This document shows positions 10,090 through 21,688 of a stretch of DNA of 64,000 nucleotides, in pieces. The stretch is from Adiantum capillus-veneris. Taxonomy: Eukaryota; Streptophyta; Polypodiopsida; Polypodiales; Pteridaceae. The stretch is taken from NCBI GenBank assembly GCA_014529385.2, contig CM043942.1, positions 627,001 to 691,000 of the forward strand. The letters are read 5' to 3'. The notes below the pieces were generated by a model. That model made no database searches and was not told the origin of the DNA. It worked only from the letters and a program-made list of their open reading frames with translations. Position 1 is the first letter of the stretch; each line of letters opens with the position of its first letter. Both the position numbers and the translations under genes were made by a program.

Positions 10090-12453
10090 TCATGTACCAT
10101 CATAGAGCATCTTTTCCAAAGAGAGTGCTTCAGAGTCCTTGACGAGATCTTTATTGTTTGGCCCCTCAGAATTTTGGCTAGAGTTACACTCATGCCTCAT
10201 GTAACAATACTTACATGAGACAGTGGCCTTTTGACAAATGTTTGGTAGATCCTTTGGTAGAAGGCGACTCAAATAGGGCTTCAAGCGATACCCGTTTACT
10301 TTCCTGGAGTGCTCTTTACCATTCAAGTCCATAAGCTGATAGTAACTTGAATTGAAAGCCTTCTTGACTATGTATGGCCCTTGCCATCTAGTTTCAAACT
10401 TGGCATCAAAACAATTATCGAGTCGATTGTCATACCTTAGCACCAGATCTCCTTCTTTGATGCCTTTGTCCTTTAGTTTCTTGTCAAGCTTCTCCTTCGC
10501 CTGCATAGCTTTCCTCTTGTAGCACTCGTATGCTGCTTCTCTTTTCCACTCAAGCTCAGCTAAGGTAAGAAGTCGATCCATCCATGCTTGTTGATCATCT
10601 TGTGATGCTTTGCCATGAAGTCGCATTGTTGGAATGTTGAGCTCAATTGGTTGTAAAGCCTCTTGACCATAGACCAAGTGAAATGGTGTAAACTCCGTGG
10701 CTTCCCTATATGTGGTTCGATACGCCCACAAGGCACCATCCAAGAAGTCATCCCACAACTTTGTCTTGTTTCTCACCATCTTTCTAATGATGCCTGCAAT
10801 GACACCATTAGCTTTTTCTACCAAACCATTTGATTGGGGATAGTAGGGTGTACTGTGACGATGTAGAATGCGAAGTTCTTCACAGACTTCTGTGAGCAAT
10901 CCCTTTATAAACCCTGGACCATTATCAGAAACAATCTCCAAAGGTGTGGCAAATCTACAACAAATGTGAGTGTAGACGAATTTACTCACTGTCCTCTCAT
11001 TTACCTTTGCCACACTTTGTGCTTCCACCCACCTAGTCATATAGTCTACAGCCACTAGAATGTAGAGTTTACCATTTTTTGTCCTAGGCAGAGGACCCAT
11101 AGCATCAATGCCCCACTTTTCAAAGGGTCCATTTGCAAGCACAATTTGCCTTGGACCATAAATCAATCTTCTATTCCCATTTACCTGACAATTGTGACAA
11201 CTTTTACACCAATGTTGGACATCCACATGCAGACTTGGCCAAACATACCCAGCAAGCAAAATCTTCTTCACAGTTAATTCTTGGGAAAAATGACCACCAC
11301 ATGCCTCTTCATGCAAACCTTTTAGAATGGCTGGAATTTCTGCGATAGTTGGTACTCTTTTGCACACTTTATCCTTCCCTCTTTGATAGAGGGAGCCTTC
11401 TAGGAAGAGATACATGCTTGCCTTCTTCATGAGTCTCCTCTTCTGAGCTTTTGTGAAGTCTGGTGGAAACTCACCCTGCAAAATGTAGCCAATGATGGGA
11501 GCCAATGACTCCAATCCCTGGTATCTTGGTTGCTTGACAGTTGCTGCCACCATGATGACCTGCACTTCACTCTCAACACATGTAACTGCTTGTTGTGCAA
11601 GTAAATCGGCATCTTCATTTTGTTTCCTCGGAATATGATATAGTTGCACTTCTTCAAACTGATTAAACATTCTATGAATGGCATGAACTTTTGTCCTTAA
11701 GCTTCCATTCTTGCATGCCCAAATGCCTAAAATCTGTTTAACAATGAGAAGTGCATCTCCCTTTACCATGAGATGTTTTATCCCTTGGCCAATGCACATC
11801 TTCAAACCATGAAGTAGTGTGTCGTATTCTGCTTCATTATTGCTAGTTGAACCTGGTAGATTGACCTTCTCTTTCATGACCACCTCTCCACTTGGGTAGA
11901 GCAACACTAGCCCTCCCTCTGCTTTTCCTGTGGCTCGACGAAAAGCTCCATCAAAGAACAAGGTAAAAGCATTAGGAATACTTTTTGGTGGTGGCAATGG
12001 TAGGGTCTTTACTTCAGGCACCTTAATCTCCTTTTCATGCACCCTATAAGTGAGAATCCCTGCCAATTGTGCACGCACACTATCTTCTACCTTGAAAGAG
12101 TATTGAAACTCTTGCAACTCCATAATCCACTTTGAGATCCTAGTACTAAGATTCATTTGAGATGACACCCAAGGGAACAAATTCTCTGTGGTGAGAATTA
12201 CAAAAGGTTTTGGGAGCAAGTAGGATCTAAACTTCCTTATCGCAAACATGAGAGAAATCATCATGAGTTCTGCCTCCGTGTAGCCTCTCTCCAAAGCATT
12301 CATGACCCTACTAGAAAAGTAGATGGGTCGCATCCTGGTACTGTGGGGATCTTGTTGTAATAAAATTGCACCAATTTTTTCCTTCCCAACACTAGAGCTA
12401 ACAAAGAATGTGTACTCCCAACATGGAGGCATGAGTGTTGGTAGCTCTGACAA
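10090..12453 (-). pseudogene. pol: Element A pol C-half: degenerate RNase H, archaeal-type RNase H, integrase
   Basis: A 787-codon open frame. Residues 1-130 are the native gypsy RNase H with its active site lost (FFVSSSVG replaces the usual DAS; ILTTEN replaces the acidic strand). About residues 155-290 are a second RNase H with intact acidic positions (FFDGAF, SNNEAEY, VKGDALL, EDADLLA), the archaeal-type domain known from the Tat clade. Integrase follows: H2C2 module ending CKSCHNC, the D,D-E core (WGIDAMGP, VSDNGPGF, NGLVEKAN) and a GPY-type C-terminal module (RWQGPYIVKK). The frame is continuous with the RT piece at 12514-13548 but separated by one TAA. This stretch itself is unbroken. 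Confidence 0.92.
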
Positions 12454-12513
12454 AATGACTTTAATGTTACAAAAGTACTCTTCAAGCTCATCAGACCATG
12501 CAAATTCTACTTG

Positions 12514-13548
12514 TTATGTCAACTTTTGCAAAGGATGAAGCAACTCCGAAGCTAAGTGAATAAAGCGTGACATATAATTCACTTTTTGAATGAATGATAT
12601 GACCTCTTTGAGATTCTTGGGTGAGGGGAGCTCAATAAGAGCCTTTGCCTTTGAAGGATCCACCTCAATGCCTTTATAGGAAACCTTGTGACCAAGCAAG
12701 ATCACTTCATCCTCAGCTATGTGACACTTGTCGGGGTTGAGTTGACCTCCCATGTCATAGAGCTTCTTTAAACCTTCTTCTACCCTTTGTAGATGCAATG
12801 ATTTTGAGCTATAAATGCAAAAATCATCAATAAAAACCCTAATGGACTTTCCAAAGAATGCTTGAAACGCCATGTTCATGAAGCGTTGGAAAGTTGCAGG
12901 AGCATTTGTCAGACCAAATGGCATGACTCTAAAAGCATAACAACCCCAAGGAGTGATAAAGGTTGTTTTCAATTGATCCTCCAATGCAATCCCTATTTGA
13001 AAGTAACCTGAGTAACCATCGCACACAGTGTACTTCTCATGATCAGCTACCTCATTTAGTATCTCATCCTGGAATGGGAGGGGAAAGTGATCTCTTTTTG
13101 TTGCCTCATTGAGGGGACGGTAATCCCCACACACCCTCCACTTGCCGTTTTTCTTAGGAGTGACAAAAACGGGAGAGACCCACTCTGAATTCTCCACTGG
13201 ATAAATGAAACCTGCTGCTAGAAGCTTTCTTACCTCCTTGAGTAGAGCCTGCTCCTTAATGACTCCTAGCCTTCGTAGCTTTTGAGCCTTAGGTGTGGCC
13301 TTTGGCTTCAACTCAATCTTGTGTTGAACAACATCTACTCCACGCACATCGGTGTAGTCTTTAGCAAAAAGCCTTGGAAATTTCCTTAGCACACATTTGA
13401 ACTCCTCTCTTTCATCCTTTGTAAGTGTTGTAGACAACATACCTTCTAACATTCCTTCATCTTCCACCTTTTGGTTCTCTTGGGAACCTACCTCTTCCAA
13501 ACCTCGAGAAAAGGGCTCCTGGTTGTTTGGCTTAAACCTTACCCCCAT
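12514..13548 (-). pseudogene. pol: Element A reverse transcriptase
   Basis: Ty3/gypsy RT with WVSPVFVTPKKNGKWRVC, YRPLNEATKRDHFPLPF, CDGYSGYFQI, FGLTNAPATFQRFM and the catalytic box FIDD (about 12822-12833) intact, then the thumb region ending FIHLASELLHPLQKL. A TAA at 12514, most simply from CAA, separates it from the RNase H part in the same frame. A TGA about 85 bases upstream of this open stretch separates it from the protease. It copies the element RNA into DNA. Confidence 0.92.
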
Positions 13549-13635
13549 GACTTCAATGGAGGACTCCTCTTCAGTAATACTGCCGCTACTTTCTTCTTCT
13601 GAAGTGTTTTCAGCCCAATCTTCTTCCGTCTCACT

Positions 13636-14064
13636 TCAAGATGATTCTTCATGGAGCTCCTCTTGGCGTTGCTCCTTCATGTTAAAGACGACCTTCTTGT
13701 GATTGTCATTCCTGCAAATTAGCTTTCCACTCTCCCAATCCTGCAAAGCTCGCATTTTCATTAGCCATTGTCTTCCTAGGATAAATGGGTAACCATTTCC
13801 CTTGGTAGACATGACATAGAAATCCACTGCCTTCTTAATGCCAAAGGCCTCCACAAAAACATTTTTACAAATGCCTACGCACCTAGCCTTGCTATTGTTT
13901 GCCATTTTCACTTTGATTTCAGGTGTCTCATGGATGTGCATGCCTAGTCTTTGCATGAGTCCTTCTGTCATGATGCAAATTTGTGCACCCCCATCCACTA
14001 GACCTTTCCTAACCAATCTTCCTTTTATGTAACAATCTAGCACAGGTGTAATATCCTCGTTCAT
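13636..14064 (-). pseudogene. Element A retropepsin (aspartic protease)
   Basis: Single retropepsin domain that would cut the Gag-Pol polyprotein. The catalytic motif reads LVDGGAQICIM, D-G-G in place of the usual D-[ST]-G. The C-terminal strand is PFILGRQWLM followed by LQDWESG. Same frame as the RT. The open stretch ends at a TGA (about 13636) in an acidic serine-rich linker. D-G-G is also present in element B, so it may be a lineage feature, not damage. Confidence 0.85.
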
Positions 14065-14592
14065 TTCAGCATGTGCAATTTTTACAATAGGAAAACTCTC
14101 TTTTACCTTTCTCCTAGTGCTAACTGCCTTTGTTAAATCCCTCCTAACTTGTGGGCATAATGCAAGAAACTAAGGCCATGAGATATCAGGACCCTTACCT
14201 CGCATGTCTTCCAACAGGTTGTATGGAGCCATACCATGTCCAAGAGGGAAGTCTTGGAGATTGATACGACGTCGAGTCCTCTTAGCTTCCTTGGTCTCCT
14301 TTGCCTTCTTGCCTTGTCCATGGTCACTCTGTGATGGGACATCCTCTTTCTCTTTACCTTTTCCTCGGCCACGCTTAATGCCATTTGCTTCCATGTCAAC
14401 CTCATTTGAGTTTGTCACCTCTACCACATGCACATTTGGATCTGGCAAAGGTGGAACTCCTTCTACCCCTTGTGGAGGTGGTCTTGCTCCATTTGGCCTT
14501 TGTATAAGCCGTGGTTGGTGACTAGTTCCTTCACCTGCATTCATCACTGGGTAATTCAAGTTAGGTCTCTCCCTGGCTCCCCACGGGGCCAA
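14065..14592 (-). pseudogene. Element A gag-pro linker
   Basis: Pol-frame stretch overlapping the gag end by 37 bases, one base back (-1) from the gag frame. It encodes a proline- and charge-rich linker with a basic cluster (KRGRGKGKEKED) leading to the WPQFLALCPQVRRDL block conserved in B. A TAG at about 14167-14169 replaces the glutamine codon that is intact in the partial copy at 5560. I see no canonical X-XXY-YYZ slippery heptamer in the short overlap. Confidence 0.7.
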
Positions 14593-15371
14593 GGAAAATT
14601 ATACATCTCATGTCCAGACTCTCCGCAATTCCAACATTGCAAGACTCTCCTAGGTCGTGGGTCTCGCTCTTCAGACTTCTTTGCTTGACCCTTTGGACCT
14701 ACGGCTTGTGCAAGGTGAATTGACAAGCTGCTTAAAGATTCATTTAACTTCTCAATCACTTCCGCCGTTACCTCAGGAAGCTCCTTAGATGTTGATGCTT
14801 GTGACTTACCTTTGGTTCTAAGACCTTCTATTGGAACCTCCCCCCTTAAGCACTTGAGTTTCCTATATTTCTCAGCAGCCCTAGTTTTAGATGCATCAAA
14901 GGTAGCAGGTACACCCGCCTCAACTTTTACCTTAAGGTCAGGAAAGAGTCCGGCTATGAACCGCTCCTTCTTTAGAAATTCTGCACCATCACCAGGGTTA
15001 GCAACATTTCGTATCCATAGAGCCCAAAGACGTAGGAACTCTTGCTTGTACAAGTAATAGTCATCTAAGTCTTTTTGCTTATGAGAAACAATGTCTTGCC
15101 ATAATTTCTGAGTGTTTTGGGGATCAAAGAAGTATTTCTTGAAACGATTGAAAACTTCCGTGTAATTCCCTTTAACTTCCTCAGGCAAAGAGTCAAACCA
15201 AGTGCTAGCATCTTTCCTAAGGACCACCTCAAACATTTCTACACGTTCTTGATCAGTTACTATCCTCTTGATACGGCAAGACATCTTGAAATTCGCTAGA
15301 AATAATTCTGCATCATCTCCAGGCTCTCCAAAGAAAAGAGGATATCCAGACATTTGGCGTTGGCTCTCCAT
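14556..15371 (-). pseudogene. gag: Element A gag
   Basis: About 271 residues from the ATG at 15371, chosen as for the other copy. It has a capsid domain (FFGEPGDDAELFLANF to GLFPDLKVKVE), a short lysine-rich linker and one zinc knuckle. The last cysteine of the knuckle is phenylalanine here (YNF) but cysteine in the partial copy, so this copy's RNA-binding module is damaged. The frame is otherwise open to its natural stop TGA at 14556. Confidence 0.88.
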
Positions 15372-15960
15372 TGAATTGATTTCAAAGTGACACGTTTTTG
15401 TTTTTTCTTTCTTTAAAAGATTTACACAATAATATTTTCTAAATTGCAATCTATTCTACAACAAAATAAAAATATTCACATCTAACGACCTATGATAATC
15501 AATAAGAGGTAGAATGACAGGGTTTGGTGACGCGAGAATTTCTCCTACTCTTTGGGCACCAAACATGAATACCATACGTTGTTGAAAATGGATTTTTCTA
15601 CTAATTGCAATGTTTAGTCTAATGTGTGGAGTGAAATGAAAGGGAAAAACCTGTATTCCTGAGCCATTATCCATGGTCTATGCATGACCTAATGCTTAAA
15701 ACAAAACAAAAATATAGACGTCCAAACTAAGGTCGTACCTAATGAGAGGCAAAATAAAAGGATTTACTGAAGCGTTTATCTCGGCCAACCTAAGAGGACC
15801 TAAAATTCTACGAATGACACGTTGAAATTGCAACTTAGTACTAAAAATTATGTGTACCTCTTGCCTTGCAATGGGAATGAAGGGATCATACAAATTTTCC
15901 TGATTCATGCAAACTACTTGACTATGCTAAAAGTTGATTCTACACAAAAGTACACAAGCC
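15372..15960 (-). other. Element A leader, full copy
   Basis: Non-coding leader between primer site and gag, nearly identical to 6761-7349, with the same pair of related small ORFs (15696-15908 and 15456-15674). Confidence 0.5.
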
Positions 15961-15980
15961 GTTCCTCAGTGGGGGCACCA
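15961..15980 (-). other. Primer-binding site of A (right LTR)
   Basis: Minus strand TGGTGCCCCCACTGAGGAAC, separated from the LTR end by three bases (ATT on the plus strand). Same as 7350-7369. Confidence 0.75.
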
Positions 15981-15983
15981 ATT

Positions 15984-16243
15984 TGAGGCGGTCCGGAGCG
16001 GGCAACAAGAAGAGAAACCTCTAGACACCCTTCAAGGCTCCCGTGCTGCTCAATGGGGCTGGGGGCACAACACAACACAAACCAAAACAACAAACCCACA
16101 GCCAAATCCCAACTACACAAGGGGCACCACCTAGTTTAAGAGCGAACTAGGATGCAAAAGAGGAGAATCGTTAGAGCAACCCACAAACAAGCAAGGAATT
16201 TACACTAACCCTAACACCAATGGAACACTCTCACACACTAAAA

Positions 16244-16318
<75 letters not shown>

Positions 16319-18695
16319 GTGCTCGGGCTGCTTTGAAACGTATCGGCAATGATCAAGCAAACACAACTATATATTTAAGAAAGAGAGAGAAAGGGGGAGG
16401 GGGTGCTTGTTGCATTAATACCTTCTTACAAATCTGTCATGACAAATCAAAGTGAGATTAGTATTTGTTCAACATAGCTTGCGTAAATTTCACCACAACA
16501 CATCACAAGAAACGCCACCCCAATCACTGTCTTAAAGCCAGGGGAGTCCTCTCCACCCTGTCGCCCTCTTACAGTATGTGGGATTTATGGCTAGATCGAT
16601 GACAACACCAGAAACAAGCTATCAAGAACTTAACAAAAAACACCAAGACACTTACGCATCATTGTTTTCCATTACTTCACATTGGAAGGGAGACAAAGTA
16701 TCCAAGCTTAGTCCAAATCCACCCTCCTTGATTCAGCAAATGTTGGGCTTACACTAGTAGGAGAAATGATAGATTTCCTACTCTCAATTGAATGATCACT
16801 CTCTCTCTTACAATGGCATAGAGTTCCTTTGCTAATCCCCTATTACAACACATGCACATGCATAAGACAATGAGCTTCCACTCAAGAGCTCCTTCTAGAG
16901 AGGTTGAGCTTGGCTTCTCAAGCTATAGCATAGTGCTCTTGCTTATGGCTCCCCCTTTTGTGCTAGCTATACCCTCCTTTTATAGCAATTTTGAAGGCTA
17001 GGGTTACTCCTCTAACCATGGTTGGGTTAGATTTTGAGCAATTTATCTAATTTCTTTTGCTTGGAATTATCAAGAAGTTGGTGGGGAAAGAGAGAGGAGA
17101 GAAATGGAGGTGATAGGACTTTTCATAGTGGGTTAGTGTTAGTAGAGTTAGTATTAATTTACAAATGGAATTGGATATTTGCAATGGGAGTATCCATGTA
17201 GGATACAAATAAGGAAGAAAAACTCTTAAGAGGTAAGAAAAGGTGGATTTCTTACAAGGTTGATGCTCCAAGTGTCTTGAGTAGGGCCAATTTTGACGCT
17301 TGTTGACGGTCCACTAGCTTTGACGGTACATTTTTTCTCCACTCTTAACCTTCCTTGAGAGACAAGGTAATTGAAGCTGAGTAATCAACCACCATGATGC
17401 TGTCTTTTAAGAGAAGAGGCTGAATTTTGTGGTTTTTTTGATAGATATGGGTAATTTGGAGGAGGAAAAATGAGACTAGGTGGTCAATTTTGGAATGGAA
17501 TTGTGTGTGGGAGGTATGAGTTCACCATGGTTTCTCTTATTCTTCAAGGTTGAGGAGAAGGTGAGTAGGGTGCAGAGAGGAGTGGTGAGAGAGGTGGGAA
17601 TGATGAGTGGAGAAGTGTGTGTGAAAGAGGAAAATGATAAAGTGGAAGAGAGAGTGTGGCTGCATAGCATGGGAAAACTGGGGTCCACTAATAAAATCAT
17701 AGCTCACAGCTCGTAGCTCAAAAAAATATGAAAACATTTGAGGCAAAAGTTCAGCCCAGGAGCTACAGCTTTTGTTTGTATCACCTTTTCAAATTCGGAG
17801 AGCAAGTGAACTTTAAAAATTCAGCAAAACCGACCGTTTTTTTCCACTGCACAAGGTCCTTGTGGGGTCCTTCTTTGGATGATTCTTTTGAATACCTCCA
17901 AGAGTGAGCCCTCCATAGTGCATGTATGCATGCCACCTACCCTTGAACTTATTTGGTAGGTCTATAATTGAAGATATTGTTGAGATCATGATATAAGTGA
18001 ATAGTACAACTAAGAAAATCAAATATTGAGGGGTCTAGAAAATATGTACATGTCAAATATAAATAATATAAGTGGAAAAAATATAAAGGGGTCAAAAGAA
18101 ATCTCTCTCATTATGAGGCTACCATAAAAAGATAAATATTTTTGGTGTTCTAATTTTTTAGAAAAAAAAAACAAAATAGATGTAGGAAGGGAAAAATCAC
18201 AATAGTGAAAAAATATACACATAAATAAAACTAGTTTTTTTGGATTTTTGTTGGGGTGGAGTTACACCAAATATAAGAGAAGCTTACATGAAAATATTTC
18301 TATATGGAATAAAGAATATGAAAAATGGTAAGAAAAATTGTGGTAATGGTGAGGCAATGTACAGAGCATAAATAACACACACCTAGGTAGAAATATTTAA
18401 ATAAATACCAAAATAATTATGAAAAAATCTTTTATTTAGGCCCTATATACAAGAAATATTTACATACGCATGGGCCATAATATACTTATATTTTTTATTT
18501 TATTTTTATTTTTTTGGCTCAACTAGCCCAATGACTAGCTAATTGAGGGTTTTTTAAGAAGATATGGGAAAAGTCCCGTGACTCACGCACGCCTATGTAC
18601 AGTGAAATGGTAGGGATAGCCACAGTGTTTGGGTGATTTTGGTAGGGTGAGGTAACTCACTGTGGCAATTACAAAGAGCCGAAAAACGGCTATCA
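15984..18695 (-). repeat. Element A, right LTR (5' LTR, 2,712 bp)
   Basis: Full LTR, TG...CA on both ends, almost identical to 7373-10061 apart from microsatellite length and scattered substitutions. TATA box at 16976-16984; GA tract 16247-16316; terminal hairpin 18677-18691. Short ORFs such as 17047-17271 lie wholly inside the LTR and are not supported as genes. Confidence 0.93.
16247..16316. repeat. (GA)n microsatellite in the right LTR of A
   Basis: About 34 GA units with one GGG interruption. Confidence 0.95.
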
Positions 18696-18699
18696 GTAC
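18696..18699. repeat. Right 4-bp target-site duplication of element A (GTAC)
   Basis: Matches 3688-3691. Confidence 0.8.
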
Positions 18700-20061
18700 C
18701 TTGCCTTGAGGTCCTTCGCCATAGGATGGAAAATCCTTGAGTCAATTTCGAACAATCCTGTGATGAAGGCCTCTTCAAATGTCTGCAAGTAGTGTGAGGA
18801 CAGGTACATTAGCCTGGAGTTCATGGCCATCAAGATGTGTTGTGGTGGTGAATCCTATAGATTCTAGCAGATGCCTCTGTGTCCTTCGAAGAACAGATTT
18901 CACGGATGATCGTCGCCTTCAGTGTCTTTAAACACCTGGATGCAGGTGACGATCATTTGGGATATCTTTACTAACATTTGGCACGCCAAGTCGAGGACAT
19001 CCCGCAGCAATGTGACTATTGAATTCAGTGTGCTGACCATGTAGGCCACCGTAGGGGGTTGCTGTGCTGTCAAAACCGGGTAATTTAGCTTTTGCGGGCC
19101 TTGACCCATTCCATATGGCAAAGTCTTTCCAAGTGCACCTTCGAGGGACTGGGCAGAATGTAGGATCTATTTGTATATGTTGAGGAGCGTTGTGGTAATT
19201 TGTTAGATCCTGTGGCCTTTTGTCCAACCACTTCTGCCTCCACTTGGGGTGGTCATCGACAAGCATCTGATCTTCTTCCGCTGTTAGTGCAATGCCTTCT
19301 TAACCCCCATCTTTGTTTCGTGGCAAGGCTGGCCGCATCTTTTCTTTCCACAAAATTGCTTCATGGCATAGCAGAGGAAACGGGAGGTACTCATGGCCAA
19401 ATCCTTCCACCTGCTCTTCTGGTTGTAAGTATGCCAGGACTGCTGACTCCAGTATCTTCTTTTCATAGAGCATGTACTCCTTTGTTGGCTCCTCTGTCAT
19501 GTCCTAAATGCTCTCATTGAGATCATCTCTTATATCCAGATCGGGCCCTTCAAATTCCTGCTCCTGTGGCCCTTGGTGTGATGTTCCAGGCAAATCTGGC
19601 GCTTGTTGTCTGGGCAGCAGTTGTGGTTGAGTCTGGGCTTTGTCTGCTTTGATTTGTTGTTGAAAAAGCAGATCTTCTTTTTCCTTTAGCAACGTGTCAC
19701 CGATCTGCTCCTGAATCTGTAGTTCAGCACTTGCTTGAGCTAGTTGCTGCTCCATTTCTTTTAGCTTTAGCTCATTTGCCGCCGTCTGGGCCACCATTCC
19801 TGATATGAGTAGCTGTCTTTGAAGCTTTTCTTGCTCTAGATCTGTTTTTAGTGCTGCTATAGTGTTCACTGCTGTGGCATCATCAGATATGGAGACCAAT
19901 GCCCCAGCAGGTTCCTGATTCACCATCAACGTTTTGAGAGTTCCTTTGACAGTATTGTATGAGCTGCTAAGCCTCTGAAATCTTGCACTCTCATAGGCAA
20001 GCTACTCCGTTTCTTTCTGTACTCTTGTCGTCACTTCTTGGCACTCCTTTTCTTTGGCTGT
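18700..20061 (-). pseudogene. ORF1, middle fragment
   Basis: Minus-strand coding remnant between elements A and B. Readable pieces are a coiled-coil stretch (19504-19929, rich in E, L, Q and A, with heptad-like LKEMEQQLAQASAELQ), then KYMLYEKK-like and WKEKMRP-type segments (19300-19500), a tryptophan-rich stretch (18928-19266, HPKWRQKWLDKRP) and a final hydrophobic piece (18900-19121). One stop and at least one frameshift break it. Right and left ends are in frame with 43274 and 3687 once the insertions are removed. I do not recognise the protein. Confidence 0.6.
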
Positions 20062-20898
20062 TGATGGGGGCTTTTCACAAGCCAAGCTCCCATACCCCTC
20101 TTCTCTCGTCCCCACCCCATGAAAACCCCCTCTTAGGGAGGGAGTGAAAAAAGGCATTGGAAAAAGTAAGAAAAAAAATAAAGTATGATTATGTAAATAT
20201 ATAAGAAAGTTAAAATAGGCCACCTCATGCCTGTGGGGTAGCCCATCCCCACCTTGCCTCCTTTTTCTTCATTGTTGCCCCGCCGGGTGTCCCTTTTCCT
20301 CTCCTCCACTCAAAAGGTCAACCCCCTCTCTCTTTCCCTTGTCCTTTCTCCTTTCTCTCTCCCCTCAAGCTACCCCACCTCTCACCAATAATGCATTATA
20401 ACTCACCAATAATGCACCCTAACTCCCATGCAACTTACCCTATCTTCCAAAATAGTATACCCCACCCCCTCTTTCTCTCTCCTATCATATCCCATGACCC
20501 AAATACCCCCCTCTCTCTCTAAAGGGCGCCATGTCTCTTGTCTTGTAGCTAATTAACCTCCCCCACACTCACACACACTCAGTTTCACTGAAAAAGGTAC
20601 CCACAGACCCATCCCCACCCGGTGGTTACCTGATTTTTCTTGTGTTCACACACATTTGCACACAGATTCACCTTTGAACACACTCCCCTCTCTCCCCTCT
20701 TACAATTACGTTTTTCTCCATGTCACCTCTTACTTTTTTTCATCAACCCATCTCTCTCTCTCTTAGTCTCTCTCTCATGAGACTGCTGTTCTGGCACATA
20801 TACACACAGCCAGACAAGTGGGGCCCACAGTCACATGGCCTATGTAGATAATGATTTCTTCATTTTCTTAATTCTAGAATTTCTCCCCCCTCCTCCCC

Positions 20899-20907
20899 TA
20901 TATAAAG
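20899..20907 (+). promoter_or_regulatory. TATA box of element B LTR
   Basis: TATATAAAG after a C-rich stretch. Transcription would start near 20930 and the AATAAA at 21207-21212 would fall in R. The 3' LTR copy is at 42529-42537. Confidence 0.7.
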
Positions 20908-21206
20908 AGGGGTCACCATCACACTAAGGACACACAACATCACCAAAGAGTACACTATGCACTGTGTGTGTCTAGTGCATACACACACCCACACCATCAC
21001 CATCAACGCAATCACCATGCTCGTCTTGAGCATGACGTCTACACCCTTGGGCTATGGAAGATGAAGGGCAGCTAAATGAAGGATGATGGCCATAACCCTT
21101 GTGCGAGTCTTCGCCATCAACTCCCACCTATCAGCCATGTGCTCTACCACTCTCTCCCTTCTCTTTCCCCTACCCTATGCCCCCCATTTCATCGCCTTAT
21201 TCTCTA

Positions 21207-21212
21207 AATAAA
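21207..21212 (+). terminator. Polyadenylation signal AATAAA of B LTR
   Basis: AATAAA about 300 bases after the TATA box; the copy at 42837-42842 would act in the 3' LTR. Confidence 0.5.
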
Positions 21213-21365
21213 GCTTGAGGTTTTGTGAGTATGTTTTCTTGCAATGTTTTGCCCATGTGAGGTGTGCGGAATCGCCACCTAGTCTGGTGTTTGGAGTGAG
21301 CTTGTGTATGTGTGAAGGGTGTGCGGATTCGCCATCCTTCTGTGGTGCCTAAGTACTAAGCTGCT

Positions 21366-21368
<3 letters not shown>

Positions 21369-21411
<43 letters not shown>
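21369..21411. repeat. (CT)n microsatellite in B 5' LTR
   Basis: About 21 CT units downstream of the TATA box. A longer, interrupted copy is at 42996-43059. Confidence 0.95.
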
Positions 21412-21414
<3 letters not shown>

Positions 21415-21623
21415 CTCATTCCCCTTCCTCTTCATCATTATTCCCAACCATCCATCTCTCTTGGATGAAAACTTTGTTATGGTGGTGTGTTGTTTGCGTC
21501 CCAGCCGCTCAAGCTAGGTGGTGCCCCGTGTTTGCTTTACCATGACAGGCTCGAGGCGCTCCATTCGGTCCCCGGTGTTTTAGAGGCCGTCGGGGGTTCG
21601 GGGTTCGCTTTGCTCCCGTCATT

Positions 21624-21688
21624 TGGTGCCCCCACGGAGGATCGAACTCAAGACCTTCAGTTTACAAGACTGAAACCCCTAAACTATT
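21624..21688 (+). other. Primer-binding site of B with extended tRNA complement
   Basis: The PBS starts TGGTGCCCCCACGGAGGA. Complementarity to a tRNA continues well past the usual 18 bases. The reverse complement shows a T-loop (TTCGATC), a variable region, an anticodon arm (TCAGT-CTTGTAA-ACTGA, anticodon UGU, threonine) and part of a D-arm (TAGTTTAGGGGTT). The 5' acceptor strand is absent, so it is not a tRNA gene. It looks like a copied primer tRNA. Confidence 0.65.

Larger units (their letters stand above)
3692..18695 (-). mobile_element. Element A: three-LTR Tat-type Ty3/gypsy composite
   Basis: The unit reads, left to right on the plus strand: truncated LTR (3692-5374), partial interior with protease N-part, gag and leader (5375-7372), full LTR (7373-10061), full interior (10062-15983), full LTR (15984-18695). 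Coding is on the minus strand. The outer ends carry a GTAC duplication. The partial interior joins the truncated LTR at a TGTG microhomology (5371-5374), so most of one LTR plus pol was deleted. The order gag, protease, RT, degenerate RNase H, second RNase H, integrase identifies a Tat-clade gypsy element. A recombination between LTRs of two copies, followed by deletion, would make this structure. Confidence 0.88.
20062..21621 (+). repeat. Element B 5' LTR (1,560 bp)
   Basis: TGATGGGGGC...CCCGTCA, matching 41715-43273. It contains a TATA box (20899-20907), AATAAA (21207-21212) and a CT microsatellite (21369-21411). No gene. Confidence 0.93.

Noticed and set aside
17047-17271. 74-codon ORF, and similar ones at 8841-9111, 9178-9587, 17476-18222
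   Set aside because: All lie inside the LTRs of element A and show no motif.
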